26,968 nt of DNA from Actinomycetes bacterium (GCA_023389545.1 JAEWEI010000160.1:1-26968), one strand, 5' to 3'. Counted from the first letter of the stretch, positions 1-10,646 are shown. Program-made: numbers and translations. Notes: generated from the sequence alone by a model not told the origin.

Positions 1-41
1 CGTCCGAACTGTCCCGCGGATGAAAATGCAGGTCGACGACG

Positions 42-79
42 CCGAAGGCCCCGGTCGTCGCGCCGACCAGGGCCTTCGG
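42..79 (-). terminator. Hairpin after sufT, likely end of suf operon
   Basis: Arms at 42-51 and 70-79 are perfectly complementary over 10 bp (CCGAAGGCCC/GGGCCTTCGG). An inner 5-bp stem (53-57 with 64-68) extends them past one C/A mismatch. Read on the minus strand, the hairpin starts 11 nt after the sufT stop codon, and a short T-run follows about 16 nt further on. This fits a factor-independent or actinobacterial U-poor terminator for the suf operon. Bases 1-41 show nothing else that I can recognise. Confidence 0.6.
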
Positions 80-90
80 TTTGGGCTCGC

Positions 91-423
91 TCAGATGTTG
101 AAGCCGAGGGCCCGCATCTGCTCGCGGCCGTCGGGCGTGATCTTCTCCGGGCCCCACGGCGGCATCCACACCCAGTTGATGCGGAAGCCGTCGACGATCC
201 CGTCGAGGGACTGCGCGGCCTGCTCCTCGATCACGTCGGTGAGCGGGCACGCCGCCGACGTGAGCGTCATGTCCACGACGGCGTTGTTCTGCTGGTCGAT
301 CGTGACCCCGTAGACGAGTCCGAGGTCGACGACGTTGATGCCCAGCTCGGGGTCGATAACGTCGCGGAGGGCCTCCTCGACGTCGGCGGCCGTCGTCGGC
401 TGGGCCGGGTTCGTGGCGGTCAT
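91..423 (-). CDS. sufT: SufT-like MIP18/DUF59 Fe-S assembly factor
   Basis: This 110-residue protein of the MIP18/DUF59 family helps iron-sulfur cluster maturation in the cytoplasm and is usually the last gene of actinobacterial suf operons. The family core is visible: a DPELGINVVDLGLVYGV segment at about residues 24-40, and the conserved cysteine (Cys59) in the TSAACPLTD motif that is thought to be the reactive or cluster-binding residue. A Trp/Pro-rich stretch (WVWMPPWGP) lies near residues 84-92. The ATG at 423 is preceded by AGGAGG and overlaps the sufU stop by 4 bp (ATGA), so the two are translationally coupled. Longer in-frame extension toward 786 lies antisense-free inside sufU and is not real. 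The family assignment is firm; the exact biochemical step of SufT is not settled in general. Confidence 0.9.
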   Translation of the reverse strand: MTATNPAQPTTAADVEEALRDVIDPELGINVVDLGLVYGVTIDQQNNAVVDMTLTSAACPLTDVIEEQAAQSLDGIVDGFRINWVWMPPWGPEKITPDGREQMRALGFNI

Positions 424-911
424 GCGTCCTCCTGAGGTGTGGTGGCGCCCGTCTTGATGAGGGCGTCCTGCAGCGCGGCCCAGCCGAGCAGCGCGCACTT
501 GATCCGTGCCGGGTACTTGGCGACGCCGGTGAACGCCGTCGCGTCTCCGAGCGCGTCCTCCGCCTCGTCGTCCAGCCCGGCGCCGCGCGCGTTCATCAGC
601 GCGCGGAACGTGCCCGCGAGGTCGTCGACCCGCCGGAGGTCGGCGCCCGTGACCAGGTCGTGCAGCACCGAGATGGAGGCCTGCGAGATGCTGCAGCCCT
701 GCCCCTCCCACGTGATCCGCTCGACTCGCGGCGAGCCGGCCACGCTGGTGTCGAGCTCGACCCGCAGGGTGACCTCGTCGCCGCACGTCGGGTTCACCTG
801 GTGCGACTCGCCAGCGGCCGCCACAGGCTCCAGCAGGCCCTTGCCGTGCGGCGCCCGCGCGTGGTCGAGGATGACCTGCTGGTACAGCTGCTCCATCGAG
901 CCCGTGCTCAT
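420..911 (-). CDS. sufU: SufU, zinc-dependent sulfurtransferase/scaffold
   Basis: SufU accepts persulfide sulfur from the cysteine desulfurase SufS and passes it to the SufBCD complex. The 163-residue length and motifs match the family: Cys43 and Asp45 in NPTCGD, Cys73 in QGCSISQAS and Cys139 in KYPARIKCALLGW, which are the expected zinc ligands and sulfur acceptor. The segment between about residues 100 and 125 is the extra SufU region that separates it from IscU. The ATG at 911 follows a strong AGGAGGGG site, 10 bp after the sufS stop (TAG, 922-924). The gene overlaps sufT by 4 bp. Met6 is a possible alternative start, but the ribosome binding site favours Met1. Confidence 0.95.
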   Translation of the reverse strand: MSTGSMEQLYQQVILDHARAPHGKGLLEPVAAAGESHQVNPTCGDEVTLRVELDTSVAGSPRVERITWEGQGCSISQASISVLHDLVTGADLRRVDDLAGTFRALMNARGAGLDDEAEDALGDATAFTGVAKYPARIKCALLGWAALQDALIKTGATTPQEDA

Positions 912-921
912 GAGTCCCCTC

Positions 922-3058
<2,137 letters not shown>

Positions 3059-3078
3059 ACTCAGGTTCTCCTCAAAGC

Positions 3079-3411
3079 TCACAGGGGCGCGTCGACATCG
3101 ACGAGCACACGCTCGCCGTCGACGGTCAGGGGGTAGACGGGGACGGGGCGCACAGCGGGCGGGCTGAGCGGCTTGCCGGTGCGCAGGTCGAACCGCGAGC
3201 CGTGCAGCCAGCACTCGACGGTGCAGCCCTCCACCTCTCCGTCCGACAGCGACACGGCCCCGTGGGAGCAGACATCGCTGATGGCGTGCAGTTGGCCGTC
3301 CTCGTCGCGCACAACGGCGACCTCGACACGCCCGGCAGCCCCCTCCAGCTCGACGCGCAGGGCGCCGGCTACAGGGACGTCGGTGGTCAGACAGGCCAGC
3401 TGGGCGCTCAT
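3079..3411 (-). CDS. Rieske-type [2Fe-2S] ferredoxin in suf operon
   Basis: This small 110-residue protein carries a complete Rieske cluster motif: Cys48-x-His50 (DVCSHG) and Cys67-x2-His70 (CWLHG). It therefore binds a [2Fe-2S] cluster with two Cys and two His ligands. Such proteins act as electron carriers, often annotated as the ferredoxin subunit of non-heme dioxygenases; here no oxygenase gene is nearby. The gene overlaps sufD by 4 bp (ATGA at 3408-3411), has its own site (ACGGAG), and is followed by sufC 20 bp later. Tight linkage suggests an electron donor for cluster assembly or repair, but this role is inferred. The same insertion is known in other Actinobacteria. Confidence 0.92.
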   Translation of the reverse strand: MSAQLACLTTDVPVAGALRVELEGAAGRVEVAVVRDEDGQLHAISDVCSHGAVSLSDGEVEGCTVECWLHGSRFDLRTGKPLSPPAVRPVPVYPLTVDGERVLVDVDAPL

Positions 3412-4697
3412 GCGCGCTCCGTCTGGGCGGCGGCCTCCGCGCCCTCCACGTGCGGCTCGGCGGCCGTGTCCAGTGCGCTCATCGAGGTGTTGAGCTCGTT
3501 CTCGATCGAGGCGATCAGGCGCTCCTCGACCTCCTCGACACCGATCTGCTGGATCAGCTCCGCGAAGAACCCGCGCACCACGAGCCGGCGCGCGTCCAGC
3601 TCGGGGATGCCGCGGGCGCGCAGGTAGAACAACTGCTCGTCGTCGAAGCGGCCGGTGGCGCTGGCATGCCCGGCGCCCTCGATCAGGCCGGTCTCGATCT
3701 CGAGGTTCGGCACCGAGTCGGCGCGGGCGCCGTCGGTGAGCACGAGGTTGCGGTTGAGCTCGTAGGTGTCGGTGCCCTCGGCCTCGGCGCGGATCAGCAC
3801 GTCGCCGACCCACACCGCATGGGCGTCCTGGCCCTGCAGCGCGCCCTTGTACGTCACGCGCGAGCGGCAGCTCGGCACGGCGTGGTCGACGAACAGCCGG
3901 TGCTCCTGGTGCTGGCCGGCGTCCGCGAAGTACACGCCGAGCATCTCGACGGACCCGTTCTCGCCGACGAACTCCGCGTCGGGCGTCACGCGCACGACGT
4001 CGCCGCCGAGCGTGACCACGATGTGCTTGACCGTGGCGTCACGGCCCAGGCGCAGCCGGTGGGACGCCGCGTGCACGGCGCCCGGCGCCCAGTCCTGCAC
4101 CGAGACGAGCGTGAGGTGCGCGCCGTCCTCGACGACGACCTCGACGGTCTCGGTGAGCAGCGCCTGCCCGACGTGGTCGAGCACGACGACCGACTCGCTG
4201 AGCTCCTGCGCGTGCACCAGCAGGTGCGCGCCGGTGGGCTCGAGCGGGTCCTGCCCCTCGACGCCCTCCACGCGGATCGAGGTGGCGCTCGTGGCGACTG
4301 CCTGCTTCGGGATCGTCACGACCGTGGCCCGCGGGAACGAGGCCCAGGCGGCGACGGCGGCGCGGTCGCCGGGGCGCCCGGCCGCGCCGAGGCGCGGGTC
4401 GTCACGGTCGACGATCTCGACGGTGACCTCGGGCGCCTCGACGACTGTGGTGATCACGCCGTGGCCCGGGAGCACGCCATCGGTGTCGGCGCCGAACAGC
4501 GGGGCGATCCGGTCCACGGGCGCGAAGCGCCACTCCTCCTCGCGGCCCGTGGGCACGGGGAAGTCGGCGACGTCGAACGACGTGAGCCGCTCGGCGCGCG
4601 AGCCCTGCGGCACGACGCCGTGGCTGTGCGCGCCGTCGGCGGTGGCCTGGCTGTGGTCGGTCGACAGCCCGGCGGTGTCCTGTGTGGTGGTCGACAT
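3408..4697 (-). CDS. sufD: SufD, scaffold subunit of SufBCD
   Basis: SufD is the beta-helical partner of SufB in the SufBC2D scaffold and is needed for iron entry. The 429-residue product shows the typical N-terminal element with GREEEWRFAP near residues 51-60, a long beta-helix core, and the C-terminal helical block that binds SufC (GIPELDARRLVVRGFFAELIQ, about 366-386). The last 30 or so residues are an acidic, Ala-rich tail with no family match. Its start overlaps the sufB stop by one base (TGATG), giving tight coupling; a GGAAGGGG site sits inside the sufB end. It overlaps the Rieske gene by 4 bp at its 3' end. Confidence 0.95.
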   Translation of the reverse strand: MSTTTQDTAGLSTDHSQATADGAHSHGVVPQGSRAERLTSFDVADFPVPTGREEEWRFAPVDRIAPLFGADTDGVLPGHGVITTVVEAPEVTVEIVDRDDPRLGAAGRPGDRAAVAAWASFPRATVVTIPKQAVATSATSIRVEGVEGQDPLEPTGAHLLVHAQELSESVVVLDHVGQALLTETVEVVVEDGAHLTLVSVQDWAPGAVHAASHRLRLGRDATVKHIVVTLGGDVVRVTPDAEFVGENGSVEMLGVYFADAGQHQEHRLFVDHAVPSCRSRVTYKGALQGQDAHAVWVGDVLIRAEAEGTDTYELNRNLVLTDGARADSVPNLEIETGLIEGAGHASATGRFDDEQLFYLRARGIPELDARRLVVRGFFAELIQQIGVEEVEERLIASIENELNTSMSALDTAAEPHVEGAEAAAQTERA

Positions 4698-6139
4698 CAG
4701 CCGACGGCCCCTTCCATCTGCAGCTCGATCAGGCGGTTCAGCTCGAGGGCGTACTCCATGGGCAGCTCACGCGCGATCGGCTCGACGAAGCCGCGCACGA
4801 TCATGGCCATGGCCTCGGTCTCGGTCATCCCGCGGGACATCAGGTAGAACAGCTGGTCCTCGCTCACCCGCGAGACAGTCGCCTCGTGGCCCATCGACAC
4901 GTCGTCCTCGCGGACGTCGACGTACGGGTAGGTGTCGGAGCGGGAGATCTGGTCGACGAGCAGCGCGTCGCACAGCACGTTCGAGGCGGAGTGCTCGGCG
5001 CCCTCGAGCACCTGCACGAGGCCGCGGTAGGACGTGCGCCCACCGCCGCGCGCCACCGACTTGGAGACGATCGACGACGACGTGTGCGGGGCGGCGTGCA
5101 CCATCTTCGCGCCCGCGTCCTGGTGCTGGCCCTCGCCGGCGAACGCGATCGACAGCGTCTCGCCGCGGGCGTGCTCGCCCATCAGGTAGATCGCCGGGTA
5201 CTTCATGGTGACCTTGGAGCCGATGTTGCCGTCGACCCACTCCATCGTCGCGCCCTCGGCAGCGGTCGCCCGCTTGGTCACGAGGTTGTACACGTTGTTC
5301 GACCAGTTCTGGATCGTCGTGTACCGCACGCGGGCGTTCTTCTTCACGATGATCTCGACCACGGCCGAGTGCAGCGAGTCGGACGAGTACACCGGGGCCG
5401 TGCAGCCCTCGACGTAGTGCACGTACGAGCCCTCGTCCGCGATGATCAGCGTCCGCTCGAACTGGCCCATGTTCTCCGTGTTGATCCGGAAGTAGGCCTG
5501 CAGCGGGATCTCGACGTGCACGCCCGGCGGCACGTAGACGAACGATCCGCCCGACCACACGGCCGTGTTGAGCGACGCGAACTTGTTGTCGCCCGGGGGG
5601 ATCACCGAGCCGAAGTACTGCTCGAAGATCTCCGGGTGCTCGCGCAGGCCCGTGTCGGTGTCGAGGAAGATGACGCCCTGCTCCTCGAGCTCCTCCTGGA
5701 TCTGGTGGTACACGACCTCGGACTCGTACTGCGCGGCGACGCCGGCCACGAGCCGCTGCTTCTCCGCCTCCGGGATGCCCAGCCGGTCGTACGTGCTCTT
5801 GATCTCGTCCGGCAGCTCCTCCCAGGTGGTGGCCTGCTTCTCGGTCGAGCGCACGAAGTACTTGATGTTGTCGAAGTCGATGCCCGTGAGGTCGGAGCCC
5901 CACCACGGCATGGGCTTCTTCTCGAACAGGCGCAGCGACTTCAGACGCGTCTTCAGCATCCACTCGGGCTCGTTCTTGAGCGCGGAGATGTTGCGCACGA
6001 CGGCCTCGGAGAGCCCTCGCTGGGCGATGGCGCCCGCGTCGTCCTTGTCGTGCCACCCGTAGGTGTAGTTCCCGATCGAGGCGATCGCCTCGTCCTGGGT
6101 CAACGGGGTGCTAGCAGCGCTCTCAGTGGGTGCGCTCAT
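4697..6139 (-). CDS. sufB: SufB, cluster-building scaffold of SufBCD
   Basis: SufB is the scaffold subunit on which new Fe-S clusters form. The 480-residue length is usual. Family features visible include the N-terminal [10 protein letters not shown] segment, the core stretch ending VEGCTAPVY, and Cys390 in NVLCDALLV, the position equivalent to the essential cysteine of E. coli SufB (CDSMLIG). The C-terminal block with [18 protein letters not shown] binds SufC. The ATG at 6139 lies one base after the sufR stop (TGACATG) and has a GGAAGGA site inside the sufR end. SufB is therefore translated from the sufR transcript and falls under SufR control. Confidence 0.97.
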   Translation of the reverse strand: MSAPTESAASTPLTQDEAIASIGNYTYGWHDKDDAGAIAQRGLSEAVVRNISALKNEPEWMLKTRLKSLRLFEKKPMPWWGSDLTGIDFDNIKYFVRSTEKQATTWEELPDEIKSTYDRLGIPEAEKQRLVAGVAAQYESEVVYHQIQEELEEQGVIFLDTDTGLREHPEIFEQYFGSVIPPGDNKFASLNTAVWSGGSFVYVPPGVHVEIPLQAYFRINTENMGQFERTLIIADEGSYVHYVEGCTAPVYSSDSLHSAVVEIIVKKNARVRYTTIQNWSNNVYNLVTKRATAAEGATMEWVDGNIGSKVTMKYPAIYLMGEHARGETLSIAFAGEGQHQDAGAKMVHAAPHTSSSIVSKSVARGGGRTSYRGLVQVLEGAEHSASNVLCDALLVDQISRSDTYPYVDVREDDVSMGHEATVSRVSEDQLFYLMSRGMTETEAMAMIVRGFVEPIARELPMEYALELNRLIELQMEGAVG

Positions 6140-6140
6140 G

Positions 6141-6911
6141 TCATCGTCCTTCCGCGGGGGCAGGGTTCGTCATCGTCGGGATGTTCGTGGTGCAGACGTG
6201 GCCGCCCCCGGCCAGCGTCGCGAGGCGTTGCACGTGGACACCCAGCATCCGCGAGAAGGCCTGGGCCTCGGCCTCGCAGAGCTGGGGAAACTCTTGGGCG
6301 ACCTGCTGCACCGGGCAGTGGCCCTGGCAGAGCTGGATCGCGGCGGCGCCGGGGACTGGCCGCGCGGTGGCCGCGTACCCGTCGTCGGCCAGTGCGTCCG
6401 CGAGGGCGCGGACACGGGACACGGGGTCCTCCCCCGCGGCCTCCACGGCCGCGGCGTGGCGGGCCTCGAGCTCGCGCACCCGCCGCTCGGCGAACTCCTC
6501 CACCGCGTCGGGCCCGGCGACCTCCGAGAGGAAGCGGAGCGCCTCCGCCGCGATGCCCGAGTAGGCGTGCGGCTGCGCCGCCTGACCATGGTTCGTCACG
6601 ACGTACCTGCGGGCGGGCCGGCCGCGCCGCGCGGGCGCACCGCCCTGCGCCTCGTGGACCGCGATCTGGCCGTTGCCCTCGAGCACCGCCAGGTGGCGGC
6701 GGATCGCCGCCGTGGTCAGGTCGAGCTCCGCTGCCAGCTCGGCCGCGGAGATCGGGCCGTCGGCGGTGACGATCTTCAGCACCCGCTCCCGGGTGCCCGC
6801 CTCATGGTCTGCGACCTCCTCGTCTGCGGCGCGCCACACCGAGACGGCGCGGGCGCGAGCAGAGGCCCGCACGGACGCGTGCGTTCGCGAGACGGGCATG
6901 ACGGCGCTCAT
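6141..6911 (-). CDS. sufR: SufR, Fe-S-sensing repressor of the suf operon
   Basis: SufR is a winged-helix (ArsR/DeoR-like) repressor that binds an Fe-S cluster and represses suf when clusters are plentiful. With the ATG at 6911 the product has 256 residues. The DNA-binding domain covers about 40-108 ([21 protein letters not shown] as helix-turn-helix; RRGRPARRY as wing). A C-terminal cysteine set, Cys195, Cys199, Cys212 and Cys240 (C-x3-C-x12-C-x27-C), provides the expected cluster ligands. The start was chosen because GGAGG lies 7 nt upstream; an earlier ATG at 6998 would put the operator inside the gene. The first 30 residues are Arg/Ala-rich and may be disordered. SufR is the first gene of the operon it controls. 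Confidence 0.94.
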   Translation of the reverse strand: MSAVMPVSRTHASVRASARARAVSVWRAADEEVADHEAGTRERVLKIVTADGPISAAELAAELDLTTAAIRRHLAVLEGNGQIAVHEAQGGAPARRGRPARRYVVTNHGQAAQPHAYSGIAAEALRFLSEVAGPDAVEEFAERRVRELEARHAAAVEAAGEDPVSRVRALADALADDGYAATARPVPGAAAIQLCQGHCPVQQVAQEFPQLCEAEAQAFSRMLGVHVQRLATLAGGGHVCTTNIPTMTNPAPAEGR

Positions 6912-6955
6912 CCGCACCTCCGTTCGATGGGCTGCTGCCAGAAGCCAGGCTGGCC

Positions 6956-6983
6956 TTGATATTGCCAACATCCTTGTTGCCAA
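6956..6983 (-). promoter_or_regulatory. Promoter of the sufR-led suf operon
   Basis: On the minus strand TTGGCA (6978-6983) and TATCAA (6956-6961) are separated by 16 bp, a fair match to a housekeeping -35/-10 pair. Transcription would begin near 6949, leaving a leader of about 38 nt before the sufR ATG with its GGAGG. Both boxes lie inside the inverted repeat at 6958-6987, so a bound repressor would block RNA polymerase directly. Confidence 0.6.
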
Positions 6984-6987
6984 TATC
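6958..6987. promoter_or_regulatory. SufR operator, CAAC-N6-GTTG palindrome
   Basis: The two 13-bp arms GATATTGCCAACA (6958-6970) and TGTTGCCAATATC (6975-6987) are inverted repeats with 12 of 13 positions matching and a 4-bp spacer. The core is CAAC (6966-6969), six bases, GTTG (6976-6979), the core described for SufR binding sites in cyanobacteria. It stands out in this GC-rich sequence by its AT-rich flanks. It overlaps the suf promoter and lies about 80 bp before the divergent ABC gene. Confidence 0.8.
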
Positions 6988-7000
6988 GTTCCGTGCAAGC

Positions 7001-7017
7001 AAGGTGAGCCTCACCAC
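7001..7017. promoter_or_regulatory. Iron-box-like palindrome (IdeR/DtxR type candidate)
   Basis: GGTGAG (7003-7008), C, CTCACC (7010-7015) is a perfect 6+1+6 palindrome. Extended to 19 bases, it agrees with the DtxR/IdeR consensus TWAGGTTAGSCTAACCTWA at about 13 of 19 positions. It lies between the SufR operator and the ABC gene promoter, about 50 bp before the predicted start of the ABC transcript. An iron-dependent regulator bound here could link iron status to either divergent unit. Binding is not shown by sequence alone. Confidence 0.45.
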
Positions 7018-7052
7018 TCGGCGAGCAGCCCGGGCCCGCAGGCGGCTGCGCC

Positions 7053-7058
7053 TAGACT
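7053..7058 (+). promoter_or_regulatory. -10 box of leaderless ABC transporter transcript
   Basis: TAGACT matches the actinobacterial TAnnnT -10 box and ends exactly 7 nt before the GTG at 7066. No Shine-Dalgarno sequence precedes that codon, so transcription probably starts at the start codon itself. I see no good -35 box. Confidence 0.6.
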
Positions 7059-7065
7059 CGACGCC

Positions 7066-8006
<941 letters not shown>

Positions 8007-8010
<4 letters not shown>

Positions 8011-8783
8011 CCACCGTCACCGACGTGCGCCGCCCGTCCGCGCCCGCGAGCCCCGCACGCCGCGTGCTGTCCCAGACGGCCTTCGAGACGCAGGCGATCC
8101 TGCGCAACGCCGAGCAGCTCATGGTGACCCTCGCGCTGCCCGCGCTCATCCTCATCGGCCTCACCCGCAGTGACCTGGTCGAGCTCTCGACCGGCGGCGC
8201 CGCCCGGATCGACTTCGTGGCCCCCGGGGTGATCGCCCTCGCCGTGATGAGCACGTCCTTCACGTCACAGGCCATCGCCACCGCCTTCGACCGGCGCAAC
8301 GGCGTGCTGCGACTGCTGGCCACGACCCCGCTCGGCCGGGGCGGGTTGCTCGCCGGGAAGATCCTGGCGGTGTTCGCCGTCGAGCTCGTGCAGATCGTGG
8401 TGCTGGGAGGCATCGCCGTGGCGCTCGGCTGGCGCCCCGACGCCGCCGGCATCCCCCTGGCGCTGCTCACCGTCGTGCTGGGCACCGCCGCGTTCACGTC
8501 TCTCGCGCTGCTCATCGCCGGGACGCTGCGCTCGGAGGCGGTGCTCGCGGTGGCGAACCTGCTGCTGGTGCTGTTGGCCGTCGGCGGCGGCGTGCTCATG
8601 CCCGCGGAGCAGCTGCCCGGCCCCTTGGCCGATCTAGCCCTTCTGCTGCCCTCAGGGGCCCTGGGAGAGGGGCTGCGCCAGGCACTCCTTGCCGGCAGCA
8701 TGCCCGGCTGGACGGCCCCCGTGCTGGTCGCCTGGGCGGCGATCCTCGGCTGGGGCGCCGCCCGGCTGTTCCGCTGGCACTGA
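8007..8783 (+). CDS. ABC-2 type permease
   Basis: This 258-residue integral membrane protein is the partner of the preceding ATPase; the genes overlap by 4 bp (ATGA). Six hydrophobic segments are visible, the first at about residues 39-53 (MVTLALPALILIGL) and a long final pair near the C-terminus. The segment VAPGVIALAVMSTSFTSQAIATAFDRRNGVLRLLATTPLGR at about 70-113 is the usual ABC-2 motif in which an amphipathic loop contacts the ATPase. Substrate is not predictable. A GC-only stem-loop follows the stop codon. Confidence 0.9.
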
Positions 8784-8795
8784 GCACCACCCCGC

Positions 8796-8813
8796 CGCGG
8801 GCGACGCCCCGCG
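8796..8813 (+). terminator. Short GC stem-loop after the ABC permease
   Basis: CGCGGG (8796-8801) pairs with CCCGCG (8808-8813) across a 6-nt loop, 12 nt after the permease stop codon. There is no T-tract. It may end the first ABC transcript before the next promoter. Confidence 0.35.
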
Positions 8814-8851
8814 ACGTCGGACATCACTCCCAGAACGCGCATGTCGGACGT
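8814..8851. promoter_or_regulatory. Inverted repeat upstream of drrAB-like operon
   Basis: ACGTCGGACAT (8814-8824) and ATGTCGGACGT (8841-8851) are inverted repeats matching at 10 of 11 positions with a 16-bp spacer. The right arm covers the region just upstream of the -10 box at 8858-8863, where a bound protein would block polymerase. It is a candidate operator; no dedicated regulator gene lies beside the transporter. Confidence 0.5.
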
Positions 8852-8857
8852 TGCGCC

Positions 8858-8863
8858 TAGCAT
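8858..8863 (+). promoter_or_regulatory. -10 box of leaderless drrAB-like transcript
   Basis: TAGCAT fits TAnnnT and ends exactly 7 nt before the ATG at 8871, which has no ribosome binding site. This is the same spacing as at 7053 and 10718. It also argues against the upstream in-frame ATG at 8841. Confidence 0.6.
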
Positions 8864-8870
8864 CGCCCGC

Positions 8871-9845
8871 ATGGGCGATTCGATCATCGCGCGCGGACTG
8901 GTCAAGAAGTACGGGGATGTCGTCGCGCTCGACGGCGTCGACCTGACAGTGCCCACCGGGACCGTGCTCGGGCTGCTGGGCCCGAATGGCGCCGGCAAGA
9001 CGACTGTGGTGCGCATCCTCACCACGCTGCTGCGCCCCACCGCCGGAAGCGCCACAGTGGCGGGGGCCGACGTCCTCTCGGAGCCGGCGCGCGTGCGGCG
9101 CCACATCGGCCTCTCCGGCCAGTACGCCGCAGTCGACGAGTACCTCACCGGCTTCGAGAACCTCGTCATGATCGGCCGGCTCTACCACCTCGGCAGGCGC
9201 GCGGCGCGGGCGAGGGCCCGCGAGCTGCTGGAGAACTTCTCACTCGCCGAGTCGGGCGACCGCCCCACGCGCACCTACTCCGGCGGAATGCGGCGCCGGC
9301 TCGACCTGGCCGGCGCCCTCGTCGCGGACCCTCCCGTGATCTTCCTGGACGAGCCCACCACCGGGCTCGACCCCCGCGGGCGCACCGAGATGTGGAACGT
9401 CATCCAGACCCTCGTCGCCAAGGGCACCACCCTGCTGCTCACCACGCAGTACCTGGAAGAGGCGGACCTGCTCGCCGACGAGATCGTGGTGATCGACCAC
9501 GGCAAGATCATCGCGCAGGGCACCTCCGACGACCTCAAACGCGAGGTCGGCGGGGAGAGGCTCGAGCTCACCCTGTCCGATGGCAGCCAGCTCCCCGAGG
9601 CCGAAAGGCTCCTCACCCCGCTCGGCCTCGGCCCCCCGACACTCGACGTCGGCCGGCGCACGCTGCTGATGCCGGTGGCCGGCGGCGCCTCGAAGCTCGC
9701 GGAGACGCTGCGGGTCCTGGACGGGACTTCCATCGCGCTCGACGACATCGGCCTGCGCCGCCCCACCCTGGACGACGTGTTCCTCTCGCTGACCGGCCGC
9801 ACCACGCACGACGAGGACGACGAGTCGGAAGGACGGCAGTCATGA
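8871..9845 (+). CDS. DrrA-family ABC transporter ATP-binding protein
   Basis: This 324-residue ATPase belongs to the DrrA (daunorubicin resistance) group of ABC-2 exporters. Walker A is GPNGAGKT (37-44), the signature is YSGGMRRR (136-143), Walker B is VIFLDEPTTGLDPRGR (156-171), and the switch position is glutamine (TTQYLEEA, Gln193) as in DrrA-type proteins. A C-terminal regulatory domain covers about 225-310 and ends with the family's RRPTLDDVFLSLTGR. The ATG at 8871 is chosen on the -10 spacing. It overlaps the permease gene by 4 bp. Typical substrates in the family are amphipathic drugs or lipids; none can be assigned here. Confidence 0.93.
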   Translation: MGDSIIARGLVKKYGDVVALDGVDLTVPTGTVLGLLGPNGAGKTTVVRILTTLLRPTAGSATVAGADVLSEPARVRRHIGLSGQYAAVDEYLTGFENLVMIGRLYHLGRRAARARARELLENFSLAESGDRPTRTYSGGMRRRLDLAGALVADPPVIFLDEPTTGLDPRGRTEMWNVIQTLVAKGTTLLLTTQYLEEADLLADEIVVIDHGKIIAQGTSDDLKREVGGERLELTLSDGSQLPEAERLLTPLGLGPPTLDVGRRTLLMPVAGGASKLAETLRVLDGTSIALDDIGLRRPTLDDVFLSLTGRTTHDEDDESEGRQS

Positions 9846-10645
9846 GGGTGCCCCACGTCGTCGCCGACGCGTCGGTCGTCGCGACGCGCAACATCATCAA
9901 GATCAAGCGCGTTCCCGACCTGCTGGTCTTCACCACGCTGTCGCCCATCATGTTCGTCCTGCTGTTCGCCTACGTCTTCGGCGGCGCGATCGAGGGCGGC
10001 AGCGGCGACGAGTACCGGCAGTTCCTCATCGCCGGGATCTTCGCCCAGACAGTCATCTTCGGCTCGACGATCACCGGCGCAGGGCTGGCCGAGGACGTCA
10101 AGAAGGGCATCATCGACCGCTTCCGGTCCCTGCCGATGTCACCATCGGCGGTCCTCACGGGCCGCACGTTCTCCGACGTGATCAACAACGTGCTCGTGCT
10201 GATCGTCATGTCGCTCACCGGGCTGGTCGTCGGCTGGCGGATCACCAGCTCGTTCTGGGACGCGGTGGCCGGCTACTTGCTGCTCATCGTGTTCGCGTAC
10301 GCGATCTCGTGGATCTTCGCGTGGGTCGGCATGCTCGTGCCCAGCCCGGAGGTGGTGAACAACGCCTCGTTCATCATCATCTTCCCGCTGACCTTCGTCG
10401 CGAACACGTTCGTCCCCCTCGACACGCTGCCCGGGCCGCTGCAGGCCTTCGCGGAGTGGAACCCGGTCTCCGCCGTCACCCAAGCGGCGCGCGAGCTCTT
10501 CGGGAACATCCCCGCCGGCACGCCCGAGCCCACGGGGTGGGCCCTGCAGCACCCCGTCGCGTACACCCTGATGTGGTGCGTGGTGATCCTGGCGGTCTTC
10601 GTGCCACTTGCCAATGCGCAGTACCGCGTCTCGACGAGCCGCTGA
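9842..10645 (+). CDS. DrrB-family ABC-2 permease
   Basis: This 267-residue membrane protein is the channel partner of the DrrA-like ATPase. About six membrane segments are visible (for example 30-44, 61-80, 115-135, 146-170, 178-198, 240-258). The EDVKKGIIDRFRSLPMSPSAVLTGR segment at about residues 86-110 is the ABC-2/DrrB motif for ATPase coupling, and the conserved FPLTFVANTFVP lies before the last segment. The ATG at 9842 overlaps the ATPase stop (ATGA) and has a GGAAGGA site. A short hairpin after the stop may end the transcript before ctaA. Confidence 0.93.
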   Translation: MRVPHVVADASVVATRNIIKIKRVPDLLVFTTLSPIMFVLLFAYVFGGAIEGGSGDEYRQFLIAGIFAQTVIFGSTITGAGLAEDVKKGIIDRFRSLPMSPSAVLTGRTFSDVINNVLVLIVMSLTGLVVGWRITSSFWDAVAGYLLLIVFAYAISWIFAWVGMLVPSPEVVNNASFIIIFPLTFVANTFVPLDTLPGPLQAFAEWNPVSAVTQAARELFGNIPAGTPEPTGWALQHPVAYTLMWCVVILAVFVPLANAQYRVSTSR

Positions 10646-10646
10646 G

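Noticed and set aside
4682..6769. Plus-strand frame of 695 codons opposite sufB and sufR
   Set aside because: No recognisable domain; the opposite strand encodes clear SufB and SufR.
6912..6998. Longer SufR start at ATG 6998
   Set aside because: It would include the operator and promoter in the gene; ATG 6911 has a GGAGG site.
6673..7065. Upstream extension of the first ABC ATPase
   Set aside because: It would run through the suf operator and antisense to sufR; the GTG at 7066 matches the start of family similarity and the -10 box.
8841..8870. Earlier in-frame ATG for the DrrA-like protein
   Set aside because: It lies in the inverted repeat upstream of the -10 box and has no ribosome binding site.
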